From contig NC_081414.1 in the NCBI RefSeq assembly GCF_030272615.1, positions 239,231,233 to 239,295,232 on the forward strand: a DNA stretch of 64,000 bases. The letters run 5' to 3'. Below are positions 1 through 9,076 of the stretch, one piece after another (within the stretch, counting starts at the first letter, position 1; each line of letters begins with the position of its first letter). The notes below the pieces were generated by a model that saw only the letters and a program-made list of their open reading frames with translations, had not been told where the DNA came from and ran no database searches. The translations under genes were made by a program, and so were the position numbers. Source of the stretch: Cryptomeria japonica. Its lineage: Eukaryota > Streptophyta > Pinopsida > Cupressales > Cupressaceae.

Positions 1-1
1 A

Positions 2-1339
2 GGGAATGCTCTGGTAGACATGTACGCGAAGTGTGGAAGTATATACAAGGCACGTGAAGTGTTTTATAAAATGCCTCAAAGAGATGCGATCTCATGGAAT
101 GCAATGATCGCAGGATATGCACAGAATGGGTTTGTGGAAACAGCTTTAGAAACTTTCAAGCAAATGCAATTTGCAGGTGTAAAGCCAAATTCCACAACCT
201 TTGCCAGTGTTCTCCCTGCCTGTGCCAAAATGGGAGGTTTGGAACAGGGTATGGGCATCCATCAAGGCATAATGGAAGGGGGATTTTTGTCAGATATTGT
301 AGTTGAAAATGCTCTGGTAGATATGTATGCAAAATGTGGAAGCATAGACAAGGCACGTGAACTGTTTGACAGATTGCCTCAAAGAGATGTCTTTTCGTGG
401 ACTGCAATGATTGCTGGCTATACACAAAATGGATTTGTTGAAGAGGCTTTAGAAACTTTCAAGCAAATGCAATTGGCAGGTGTAAAGCCGAATTCCGCAA
501 CCTTTGCCAGTGTCCTCCCTGCCTGTGGCAAAATGGGAGCTTTGGAACAGGGCATGGACATCCATCAAAGTATAATGGAAGGGGGGTTTTTGTCAGATGT
601 CATAGTTGGAAATGCTCTGGTAGACATGTATGCAAAATGTGGAAGTATGGACAAGGCACGTGAACTGTTTGACCAGATGCCTCGAAAAAATGTGGCGTCA
701 TGGAATGCCATGATTGCAGGATATGCACAAAATGGATTTTGCGAGGATTCTCTCAAAATCTTTAATTTAATGAAGCAATCTGGAACATATCCTGACATTA
801 TAAGCTTTGTTTGCGTTCTACATGCATGCAGTCATGCAGGTTTGGTTGATGATGGCTGTGCATACTTCAATCACATGAGTAATCATTATTGCATTACACC
901 TAGAATTGATCATTATGTGTGCATGGCTGATCTTCTTGCCCGTGCTGGCTATCTCGAGGATACTCTAAGCTTTATCATTAAGATGCCAGTTAAACCTGTG
1001 GTGGATGTATGGTTGTGTTTTCTTGCTGCCTGTAGATCACATATGAATATAGGTCTAGGAGTATTTACAGCGACGCTTCTTTTTGATTTGGATCCTAAAA
1101 ATGCTGCAGCCTATGTTCTTCTCTCGAACATCTATGCAGAAGTGGGCAGGTGGGGTGAGGTTGAAATGGTAAGGAGATTGATGAAAGATAGAGGAATTAA
1201 AAAGATCCCTGGATGTAGTTGGATTGAAGACCATAAAATGGTACACGCTTTCTGTGTAGGAGAGAGATCATATCCACAGACACAGGAGATCTATGCAAAG
1301 TTGGACAAATTGGCTTGGGAGATAAAGGCAGCAGGGTGA
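2..1339 (+). CDS. PLS-class PPR protein, 5' end outside window, DYW domain lost
   Basis: PPR proteins of this class act in plastids or mitochondria, where each repeat contacts one RNA base, usually for C-to-U editing. The reading frame is open to the left edge (G-N-A-L-V-D precedes the first Met at 20), so the true start and organelle signal lie outside the window. Three tandem PLS units of 101 residues follow, each with the MYAKCGS helix, a SWNAMIAGYAQNGF-type segment and a GVKPNS..FASVLPAC segment. Then come a last P-type repeat (ACSHAGLVDDG) and an E/E+ region (AAYVLLSNIYAEVGRW, then GCSWIE), ending in KAAG and a stop. In PLS-DYW proteins this point is normally followed by a YVPD-type linker and the deaminase-like DYW domain; here that continues out of frame. 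It could act as an E+-class protein with a separate DYW partner, or be a recent pseudogene. Confidence 0.9.
   Translation, partial: GNALVDMYAKCGSIYKAREVFYKMPQRDAISWNAMIAGYAQNGFVETALETFKQMQFAGVKPNSTTFASVLPACAKMGGLEQGMGIHQGIMEGGFLSDIVVENALVDMYAKCGSIDKARELFDRLPQRDVFSWTAMIAGYTQNGFVEEALETFKQMQLAGVKPNSATFASVLPACGKMGALEQGMDIHQSIMEGGFLSDVIVGNALVDMYAKCGSMDKARELFDQMPRKNVASWNAMIAGYAQNGFCEDSLKIFNLMKQSGTYPDIISFVCVLHACSHAGLVDDGCAYFNHMSNHYCITPRIDHYVCMADLLARAGYLEDTLSFIIKMPVKPVVDVWLCFLAACRSHMNIGLGVFTATLLFDLDPKNAAAYVLLSNIYAEVGRWGEVEMVRRLMKDRGIKKIPGCSWIEDHKMVHAFCVGERSYPQTQEIYAKLDKLAWEIKAAG
20..740 (+). repeat. 303-bp tandem duplication inside the PPR gene (about 2.4 copies)
   Basis: Copies begin at the Met codons at 20, 323 and 626, exactly 303 bp (101 codons) apart. 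The first two are nearly identical in DNA and protein. The third matches until about 740 and then changes to the terminal P repeat. The copies differ mainly at positions that in PPR proteins contact RNA or face solvent (for example QRDAIS, QRDVFS, RKNVAS). Confidence 0.9.
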
Positions 1340-1594
1340 TTCGGATTCAAACCATTTACTTAATGATGTGGAAGAAGAGGAAAAGGAATTATTTCTCTCC
1401 AACCATAATGAAAAATTGACAATGGCATTTAGTTTGTTGAATACACAGCCTAGAACAACTATTAGAGTTGTTAAGAACCCTCCGGTATGTGCCGATTGCC
1501 ACACTTTTAACTCCAAGATTGTTGCAAGCCGTTTCCCTCATTTTAAACAGGGAGAATAAATGCTGGAGAATGTTCTTGTGTAGATCATATGTGA
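1340..1594 (+). pseudogene. Out-of-frame remnant of the DYW deaminase domain of the PPR gene
   Basis: Directly after the PPR stop codon the next frame encodes a recognisable DYW domain. From 1344 it reads D-S-N-H-L-L-N-D-V-E, then HNEKLTMAFSLLN, RVVKNPPVCADCH and HFKQGE before a stop at 1557-1559. The HxE zinc site is altered in its first part (NHNEKL instead of the usual HSEKL), while the CADCH zinc motif is kept. A segment of about nine residues that normally separates SKIVA from RFHHFK is missing. The tail reappears in the PPR frame at 1565-1594 as GECSCVDHM and a stop, where the family ends CSCGDYW. A small deletion of about 2 bp just after codon KAAG explains the frame change. Domain identity is sure; whether any transcript bypasses the break cannot be seen. 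Confidence 0.8.
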
Positions 1595-3228
1595 TGCTAA
1601 ATGAAGCAATCTGAAAGATAGATTTGCACTATAAAAATGTGCCTCGTATCAGACCTGCATTAAGAATGAAGGGACCAGGTTCTGTTTTCAGTTTGTAGAA
1701 AGTTTTTTTGTTCAGTTTTGAGCATCGAGCAATCTAGGCTGTATGGTTGGCTTTGTAAATTTGGATGCATACGGTGCAATGCAGATCTTTGCTTATATAC
1801 AATGTTGGGTATCTGTCAAATTGCTATTATATGAAAATGTGGAAGTTTTTTTGAATTGCTTTCATGAAACCTACATATGTATGAAATGGAAAGCTGGAGG
1901 AGGAGGTGGAGAAAGGGTAGAAACAAAAATAAATAAATAGTGAAAAACACTGCAACCATCAGGAAATGGGAGAGGAGTGCACACAATTATCCTTGCCATT
2001 TTGTATAGTTTTTTTGTTTTGATTAGTTGTATTATGATTTACCTATGTCATGGTAATCATTTGAGATTAAATTATACATTCCAGATTCAGTATGTCATTT
2101 TTATAAGTGTATGTAGATTTGTTTCATTTATGGTTAGATTTATGTCGTTTCATGTCTTTTTACTTGGTTAGATAGTCAATGGATTTGTGAATTCATTTAT
2201 ACTTTTAAATTTAATTTGATTTCAATCTGTTTGAGTTTAATTGGAATCAAACTATTCTAATTTACATACTAAGAAGTAGAAAAATTATAATTGTGCTTAT
2301 GTTCTAATTAGCAATTACACACAACACTTGAAAAACTCTCGTAACAAGGTTTATAATTTGATTAATATTTGTATACATGGAAATAAAATAACAATTTATA
2401 TTGCTTTGTAATTGCACATTCATGATACTTGAAAATTGTGCATGATTATAAATTGATACTAACAAAATGGGGGTTTGAAGGCGATTGAGAGAGAGCTAAA
2501 TAGCATAACCATTTAGAGTGATAATAGGTTTAAAACAAGTGGAACTCAAAAAGATTTCAGACATTTCAAAGAAACAATGGGAGACCTACATAGGTTTGAA
2601 AAGAGTATTACCCATGTTCATACTATGGTCAAATTGGTCACATTATTAACTTGTGGCAAGCCTAACAGATAGTAGTAAAGTTGATTCCATTTGATAAGAT
2701 AGGAATTGAACAATTTTGTGTTAGTTGTATACCTAGCAAATGCTATCAAAGACAAAATTTCTTACGCCACATTTGTTGTTTGTTTACAATCTTTATTCAG
2801 AATTACATCAAGATCTCGAATTTTTCAACTTGTTTCATGCCAAATTCTTATAATAAGAGATTAAAATAAGAAAGTCAAAATACTTCTAAGTTTTGTGCTA
2901 ACAATTTTCGTTTAGTCAATTTAAAAATGCTAGAATGTAATAATCAATTTTTGGAAAGAATCTAGAATGATGAACTTTTATTCTTTATCACATGTAAATG
3001 CATTTGACAACTTATGGTTAGAAATAAACATACATTTCTAAGTCATTATAATTCTTTGTATAGAATACAGTAGAAGGGAATTTGTTAAGAAGCATCTTCT
3101 ATTCTTGTAAAAGCTAAATCACTTTGTAACCATCACTAATAGTAACACACCAAAAGTCCCAAGGTAAATCTAAAGTCATGAACAAATATTTTTATATATG
3201 CATTTTAGTACCATGAAACATTTGAAAT
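1595..3228. other. AT-rich intergenic stretch, no gene seen
   Basis: Short open frames only, none with a recognisable domain. The first part may be the 3' untranslated region of the PPR gene. The stretch ends at the target duplication of the gypsy element. Confidence 0.6.
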
Positions 3229-3233
3229 GTAAG
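3229..3233. repeat. Target-site duplication GTAAG, left copy
   Basis: GTAAG directly precedes the first base of the left LTR and recurs directly after the right LTR at 17882-17886. A 5-bp duplication is the norm for LTR retrotransposon integrases. Confidence 0.93.
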
Positions 3234-4018
3234 TGTATATGGTGAAAATGGATAAAACAATATTGAAAGACTAAATGAATCCAACCACAAAACCCTAGCC
3301 TAACAACAACAAAGATCCACCATAACATATGAAGATTACCTAAGACAATGCAAATCAAATGAAATCACAAAGATTATACCATCACATGTCCAATAGGGTT
3401 TGAATCTTCATTCTTCCTATCTCCATTGATCTTGCTTGATATATTTTCTCTCAAATTTTATGTGCATAAGAGTTCAACAAAGAACGGAAATGTGGTTGCA
3501 AGTAGGATCGCATATAAAAGTGTAAAAGACGTAGTGTAGTTGAGTGTGCAATTGAGTTAGTCAAGGTTTGATAATGAAGGAATCATCTCCTTATATAGAA
3601 GACACTTTATGAAATGGAGGGATAAGATTGAGAGGTGTAAAAGATGAATGGTCGGCTATGATTAAAGGGTAGATAAAGAAAATAAGAAAATAATAAGAGG
3701 GTAGGTAGTGTATGAATTAAGAGATGAATGACATGTGTCATGGGTAGAAAAAGCTAATGAATTAATTAAATAAATAAAGATTTATTTAATTAATAGATGA
3801 AGTGGAATCAATTAAATAAATAAGATATTTATTTAATTTAAGAAAATGGTAATTTAAATAAATAAAAGTATTTATTTAAATGAGAAATAAGGCTAGAAGA
3901 GGATAAATGAATTAATTAAATAAATAAAGATTTATTCAATTAATAGAAGAATTAGGCTTAGATAATTAAATAAATAAAACATTTATTTAATTAGACATGG
4001 CAATTTTAGGTGTCTACA
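3234..4018 (-). repeat. 3' LTR of the gypsy element
   Basis: Starts TGTATATGG and ends GTGTCTACA on the plus strand, so on the element strand it runs TGTAGACACC to TATACA. It matches 17097-17881 over its whole length. The U3 part (about 3750-3995) is a run of AT-rich imperfect palindromes built from TAAATAAATAAAGATTTA-like blocks. A TATATAAGG box lies on the minus strand at 3589-3597. Confidence 0.95.
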
Positions 4019-4033
4019 TTTTGCCCCTCTTTG
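4019..4033 (-). other. Polypurine tract of the gypsy element
   Basis: On the minus strand CAAAGAGGGGCAAAA lies directly before the TGTAGACACC start of the 3' LTR. This is where plus-strand DNA synthesis would be primed during reverse transcription. Confidence 0.85.
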
Positions 4034-4270
4034 AGACAATGCAACTTGTTGCGTTGTTTCAAAGAAGATAATATGAACTGATACAAAGTTGCCCCAAGAT
4101 GGGAATGATATGCCCCCTCGAGAGATTGGATGAAAATGTTTGAAAAGATCGTAAACAATCTCTCGATAAGAAAGAAAGGCTAGAAAAGACTGATCGGATA
4201 GAGTGACAGAGTCACGGGGTAAAGAAGACTGACTCGGGAGACGAAGGCCAGGGCTAGGGCTAGGGCAGTC

Positions 4271-4279
4271 TATAAAATA
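4271..4279 (+). promoter_or_regulatory. Candidate TATA box of the antisense PMD unit
   Basis: TATAAAATA on the plus strand, opposite to the element's own genes. It is followed by a purine-rich leader with many CAA and AGAG blocks and by a strong 5' splice site (CCG/GTAAGT) at 4434-4440. Transcription is inferred from layout only. Confidence 0.45.
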
Positions 4280-4548
4280 GACCACGAGGGGAATGCATCC
4301 TCATTGTCATCCACACATCCAAGAGATTAGAGTGCAGAGAGAGAATAGAACAACAACAGTCAGTAGCGACAACATTGGTGCATAGATTCGACCGCATTCG
4401 CCAATTTTAGAGGCTAGTAGATGCAGGAGAGCCGGTAAGTACCACAAAACCTCCTTGTACTTTGTTGCAATAAATATTGTCATTAATGCATCTTAGGTAG
4501 TGCAATAAATGCATTTTAGAATATGTCAAACAAGGTCGAAAAACGCTT

Positions 4549-4711
4549 AGGTGCGTCTGTGTTTGTGTCAAGCGCGTATGTGCAATATGGGCACGTCTGT
4601 GCAGGACAGACACATCTGTGCAGAGCATAGGCATGTCTGTGTATTTCAGGCGCGTTTGTGCAGAGCAGGCGTGTTTGTGCAGTCTGTAAGCGTGTTTATG
4701 TCATGAAGGCG
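4549..4711 (+). repeat. Degenerate GCGTCTGTG motif cluster, left
   Basis: About eight copies of GCGTSTGTG-like words spaced 15-25 bp (GTGCGTCTGTG, GGCACGTCTGTGCAG, GGCGTGTTTGTGCAG and others). The same motif in reverse orientation forms two clusters in the element's 5' leader at 15352-15565 and 16757-16990. Confidence 0.7.
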
Positions 4712-4736
4712 TGTTTATGTCTTCAAGGTCAAATCG

Positions 4737-4912
4737 GCAGTTCTGTGATCAACATACGCTGTCGATTGGATAAGCTGCTGAGAGGATACACTCAAGCAGG
4801 TCTTCTAGGGAAGACTAGGATAGCAGATAGGGATAGGATTGACAATTCTGTGATAGACATACGTTGCCAATTAGAAAACTACTTAAGAGGATACACTCAA
4901 GTAGAGACCCTA
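4737..4912 (+). repeat. Two-copy direct repeat, about 105-bp period
   Basis: The block TTCTGTGATCAACATACGCT and the following AGAGGATACACTCAAGCAGG recur about 105 bp later with substitutions (ATAGACATACGTTGCC, then AGAGGATACACTCAAGTAG). It lies in the putative intron, just before the minisatellite. Confidence 0.7.
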
Positions 4913-4930
4913 GGATAGGATAGATCGAGA

Positions 4931-5230
4931 CACTTTGTGATGAACAGTGAGTACCAAGACATAGTACTTTGTGATGAATAGGGAGTACCAATAGGAGCAA
5001 CACTTTGTGATGAATAGGGAGTGCAAATATGAGTAGCACTTTGTGATGAACAGGGAGTGCAAATATGAGCAGCACTTTGTGATGAACCGGGAGTGCAAAA
5101 CACGTAGTACTTTGTGATGAACAATGAGTATCACTAGGATAAATAGCAACACTTTGTGATGAACAGTGAGTGTCACTAGGATAGATAGCAACACTTTGTG
5201 ATGAACAGTGAGTGTCACTTTGACTGACAT
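4931..5230 (+). repeat. Minisatellite, eight copies of a 35-42 bp unit
   Basis: Each copy starts with CACTTTGTGATGAACAG (or TACTTTGTGATGAATAG) followed by GGAGTGCAAATATGAGTAG or GTGAGTGTCACTAGGATAG. Unit length changes from about 36 bp on the left to about 42 bp on the right. It creates open frames on the minus strand rich in VHHKVLL that are products of the repeat and not genes. Confidence 0.9.
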
Positions 5231-5251
5231 GATTGCTTTGCTTAATTGCAG

Positions 5252-5721
5252 GAGTACTTGCCTATGCTGGAGTCACGAGAGAGATTCCCGTCAATGCAGA
5301 GGTTATGACCAAAGCTGACCTTCGAGGACAGGGCTGCCATTGAGGTTATGGGTTTGCGATACATTCTGTATGTGCCTGAGTTTCGGGCGAACATGGGATT
5401 GCTGATTGTGCTTGCGGAGAGGTGGCATTCTGAGACATGTACTTTTCATTTGCTGATGGGTGAGATGACAGTCACCTTGGAGGATGTTTACAGGATATTG
5501 AGGATATCGATCAACGGGGAGCTGATACCCTATGATCGAGATGGAGACAGGGAGGCCCTGAGATGAGTGTTCCAGGATTCGGGACTAGAGATGAGGGCTG
5601 GACATGTGGCATGTGATACCATGACGCAGACATGATTAGCACTACCATCAGTACTATCAGGAGTGATCAATGGGTTCGTTTGTCCGGATAGGGCGACACG
5701 AGGGTTGGCTATGTAGCCATA
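5252..5721 (+). pseudogene. Plant mobile domain (PMD, MAIN-like) fragment captured in antisense
   Basis: PMD proteins (the MAIN/MAIL1 family of plants) act in the nucleus in gene silencing and genome stability, and PMD copies are known from transposons. The frame starts at the putative acceptor with EYLPMLESRERFPSMQRL, then a stop, then KLTFEDRAAIEVMGLRYIL, YVPEFRANMGLL, LAERWHSETCTFHLLMGEM, TVTLEDVYRILRISINGEL, a second stop after REALR, VFQDSGLEMRAGHV, a third stop, and LPSVLSGVINGFVCPDRATR before a fourth. The TFHL..GEMT.TLEDV block is the hallmark of the domain. Only the N-terminal third or so is present and it is broken by at least four stops, all in the same frame. It lies opposite to gag-pol, between integrase and the 3' LTR. 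Confidence 0.8.
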
Positions 5722-7315
5722 TGTATTTTAACATCATTGTATCATGACACTTATGATTTTGATATATATATGAGATGATTCATCCTTGCAACAACTATAT
5801 GCATGTGTAACTATGTGATGAGATGTTTCATGATGTATGTTTCTATGTGATGGTTATGATATGGATGCAAATATGTATATGATGCAATGCAATATTTTTT
5901 TTGTTCTTTTATGGGTTTAATATGTTATGCAAAAGCAAATGTGAATGTATGAAATGCAGATGGATATGATGATGCAAATAACTATTTACATGATGAAAAT
6001 GTAAAATGTGCTAACATGTGTTGTGTGTAGGATGTGATGCAATTGTGATATCTATATGTATGTATGAAATGCTTAATATGTGGTAATGCAGGTGCAAACT
6101 ACATGAAATGCAAATGTTTTTGGCGTGTCATTATACTCAGTCATGTGATAATAGGCTACACGGACTCAAGAAGGATGATGGAAGTCAATCAAGAAAGGGG
6201 GATGGAAGATAGAAGATATGAAAGTAAAAAGAGCTTCTTGTGCATTATCATCATTGAACTTTATTATGGCAAAACAGGTTATGACAATCGAGGCATATGT
6301 TCGACCTAGAAAGTCATTGTACCTGTTTGCATGGAGATAAGACAGTCACAAACAAGGAATGCCCCAGTTCACACTAGACTCACAGTGTCCTCATATCCTT
6401 GGACAAGTCATAGCATTACTAAGAGATAATCTGCAGACAACAAAGAAAATAGGTGGCGATACCCCATCCTTGCCTTTCTAGTCAAAGACATCCTGGAGAT
6501 AGAATCTCTAGTCAGAGACATCCTGGAAAAGCTAAAAGACATGTCACCAAAAAATTAAAATCAAAAGAAAACCAAGACTCGACACCAACATCCACTGTAG
6601 TCCTCAAGTTTAGTGTCTCTTGTCACTTGTATAAGTCTTATTTGATTGTGGTCACAATGTTTACTTTCACAAAAAGGATAGATAGCACTGAACCATAATG
6701 TTGTCTGAGTCTGTTGAAAGATTTGATTTGTTGAAGTTCATTGTTGCTGTTGTGTCTCATCTGAAACTGACTGAATCCATGAAACCGATACTTTAATGCG
6801 GAGAAGACGAAACATTATTGTGGATTGGCGATGCAGATGTTGTTTTATTGTGGATTGTGCGCGGATAGACTGAAGAAAACTGGAAGAAACTGTACTCCTT
6901 GAAACATGTGATGTTCTTAGTTCCACACCCATTACTAGACGTAGGATTTTCCTTAGCCACAGATAGGAGCTAATTTATTATGGAAGGAAATGGGTGAAAA
7001 TGAATGTTTATTATGAATGACTAACCAATCTTGGGTAGATCAATAACAAGCCATGATGGGAATGGGTAAGTTTATTATGATTGAATAGGTCGTGAGTGTG
7101 TGCAAAGTGAAAGGATGAAATGGAATCCTGAAGGAGGGAGGACCAATGTCTCTACGCATGGTGCTGGTGACCCGGTTTTCACAATGGTACTTTGCCAGGG
7201 CGCCACCGAAGTAGTTTTCACCGTTGGATGAATTTATTTCTCTTTACTTTTTTTTTTTGTATTTTGATATTTTTTTTTATTTTTTTGTATTTTTGAATTG
7301 GGATACTCTGAAGAG
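5722..7315. other. 3' non-coding region of the gypsy element
   Basis: No credible gene. 5740-6120 is a low-complexity tract rich in ATG, TGATG and ATGCAAAT words. About 6470-6535 holds two copies of a near 33-bp unit (CTAGTCAAAGACATCCTGGA and CTAGTCAGAGACATCCTGGA). A T-rich tract lies at 7244-7290. Confidence 0.6.
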
Positions 7316-8476
7316 CTATGTGTAAAACCTCCGAAGGTGTATACTATTGATAGGATCCTCCAAAGGTTCACCCTCTGTAGTTGAGAGCCGATATGCACCA
7401 GATCCGTATGCTGCTGTGATGATGTAAGGACCAAGCCAGTTTGGTTTGAACTTGCCCTTCTTCTCTTTGTCTTGTTGATTTTTAGGATTTTCTCTGAGGA
7501 CCAAGTCACCTACCTCAAATGTGCGAGGCTTGACTTTATGATTGTAGCTACAACTCATTCGTTGTTGATAAGCCTTGAGATGATTAAAAGCAGTTTGTCT
7601 TTGTTCATCCAATAGTTCAAGTTCGTGCAAGTGAGAGACTCTGTAGTGTTCATCACTGATAATGTTTTGCAAAGAGACTCGTAAAGAGGGTAACTCGACC
7701 TCAATAGGCAAGATAGCTTTAGTGCTGTAGACAAGTGAATAGGGTGTAGCTCTTGTAGGTGTGCGGACACTTGTGTGGTAAGCCTAAAGTGCGAGATTAA
7801 GTTGGATATGCCAATTATGGCCAGCGTCGTCGACTGTCTTTTTCAAGATTTTAAGGATTGTTTTATTAGATGCCTCAGCTTGACCGTTACCTTGGGGATA
7901 ATAAGGTGTGAAAAAATGATGGGTAATATGGAAGCGGTCACAGAGTTCATGAACATCTTGATTTTTGAAGGGACGCCCGTTATCAGTGATGATGGAAACA
8001 GGAATACTGTATCGACAAATGATATAGTTGAGAATGAATGTAGCAATTTGTTTTCCAGTGACTTGTGTGAGAGGCACGGCTTTGATCCATTTTGTGAAAT
8101 ACTCCATGGCAGTGATGATGAATTTATGACCGTTGAAAGATGGAGGGTGAATCATGCCTATGAGATCGAGTCCCCACTGACAAAAGGGCCAAGGAGTCAC
8201 AATTGGTTGAATTTCTTGTGCTCGTGCATGGATGAGGTCTCCATGAAGTTGACACTGCTTACATTTCTTGACAAACTGATATGAATCTTTTTCCATATTG
8301 GGCCAGTAATATCCAGTCCTAATGAGTTTCTTGGCTAAGGTAGGACCACTAGAATGTGGACCACATATCCCTTCATGTACTTCACATAACGCAATCTGAG
8401 CTTCATCGCTTTCTAAACATCTAAGAAGAGTGCCATCTAGACCTTGACGGTATAGGATGTCGGCTAAAATGATATA
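7316..8476 (-). pseudogene. Integrase of the gypsy element, one internal stop
   Basis: Integrase inserts the cDNA copy into host DNA. From the right the frame holds the HHCC zinc finger (VHEGICGPH, then CKQC), the catalytic core with its three acidic residues (Asp in GLDLIG, Asp in IITDNG, Glu in GQAEAS), and a C-terminal region with FEVGDLVL and NWLGPYIIT. The last part ends IHLRRFYT and a stop at 7316. There is no chromodomain. The frame is broken by a TAG at 7784-7786 between LNLAL and AYHTS, at a position where a Trp is common in this family. All catalytic residues are intact. It lies downstream of the second RNase H in the same frame, separated by a TGA at 8477. Confidence 0.93.
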
Positions 8477-9076
8477 TCAAGAAGATTGGCGAATGAAAGT
8501 GTGACATTGGTTATTGGATAGGTCAGGAGGTAGGATATTGTCACGAAGGTATGTGAAAATGGAACCGTATAATTGGGATTCAAGACCAACAACACAAATC
8601 ATCTCAGTAGGAGTGATTTCATATGAGGGAACCAAAAGGTTATCCACCAAGAACTCATAGTGGGTCTCATTCGGTGGTAGATCAATTAGTGAAGCAATTG
8701 TAGCCATGGCATCCGCGGCTCTATTCTACTCTCTTGGTATCTGCTCAAAGTCTATCTTCGTGAAATGTTGTTTCAGGTCATCCACCATTCTTTTGTAAGG
8801 CATTAATTTCTCATCCTTTGTTTGGTAGTCATCAGTTGCTTGACGAATCACAAGTTGAGAGTCCCCAAAAACATGAAGTTCCTGTATCTTCCACTGAACT
8901 GCAATCCATAATCCAGTTGTTAATGCTTCGTATTCTGCTATGTTATTAGTGTAGGGAAATGATAATCGATATGATTTTGGTATGGAATCCCCTTGAGGAG
9001 TTATGAAGAGGATACCAGCTCCTGCCCCATGCTATGTATGAGCCGTCAAAGTACAGCTGCCAAGGCTTTGCACGTG
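8477..9076 (-). pseudogene. Second (Tat-type) RNase H domain and linker, broken
   Basis: Tat-lineage gypsy elements carry a second RNase H after the usual one. The minus strand gives PWQLYFDGSYIAWG (first catalytic Asp), then after a one-base frameshift near 9033 AGAGILFITPQGDS, NNIAEYEALTTGL (Glu), HVFGDSQLVIRQ (Asp), a stop near 8729, and NRAADAMATIASL (last Asp). The linker to integrase follows (PPNETHYEF, then IRQSS and a TGA at 8477). The four acidic positions are all recognisable, so the domain was functional before the frameshift and stops. Confidence 0.85.

Larger units (their letters stand above)
4435..5251 (+). other. Putative 817-bp intron of the antisense PMD unit
   Basis: The left border is GTAAGT, a consensus plant donor. 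The right border is TTGCTTTGCTTAATTGCAG, a pyrimidine-rich tract with an acceptor AG, after which the PMD frame opens directly with E-Y-L-P-M-L-E-S. The intron holds nearly all the tandem repeats of this region. Without transcripts this stays a prediction. Confidence 0.45.

Noticed and set aside
4249-4266. Telomere-like AGGGCTAGGGCTAGGGC
   Set aside because: Only about three units and not the plant telomere repeat TTTAGGG. It lies just upstream of the candidate TATA box and is more likely promoter sequence.
4815-5230. Overlapping minus-strand frames rich in VHHKV and FITKC repeats
   Set aside because: Produced in three frames by the same minisatellite, so they reflect repetition and not coding.
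7775-8284. 169-codon open frame on the plus strand
   Set aside because: It is antisense to integrase, whose conserved motifs explain the sequence. No known domain in this direction.
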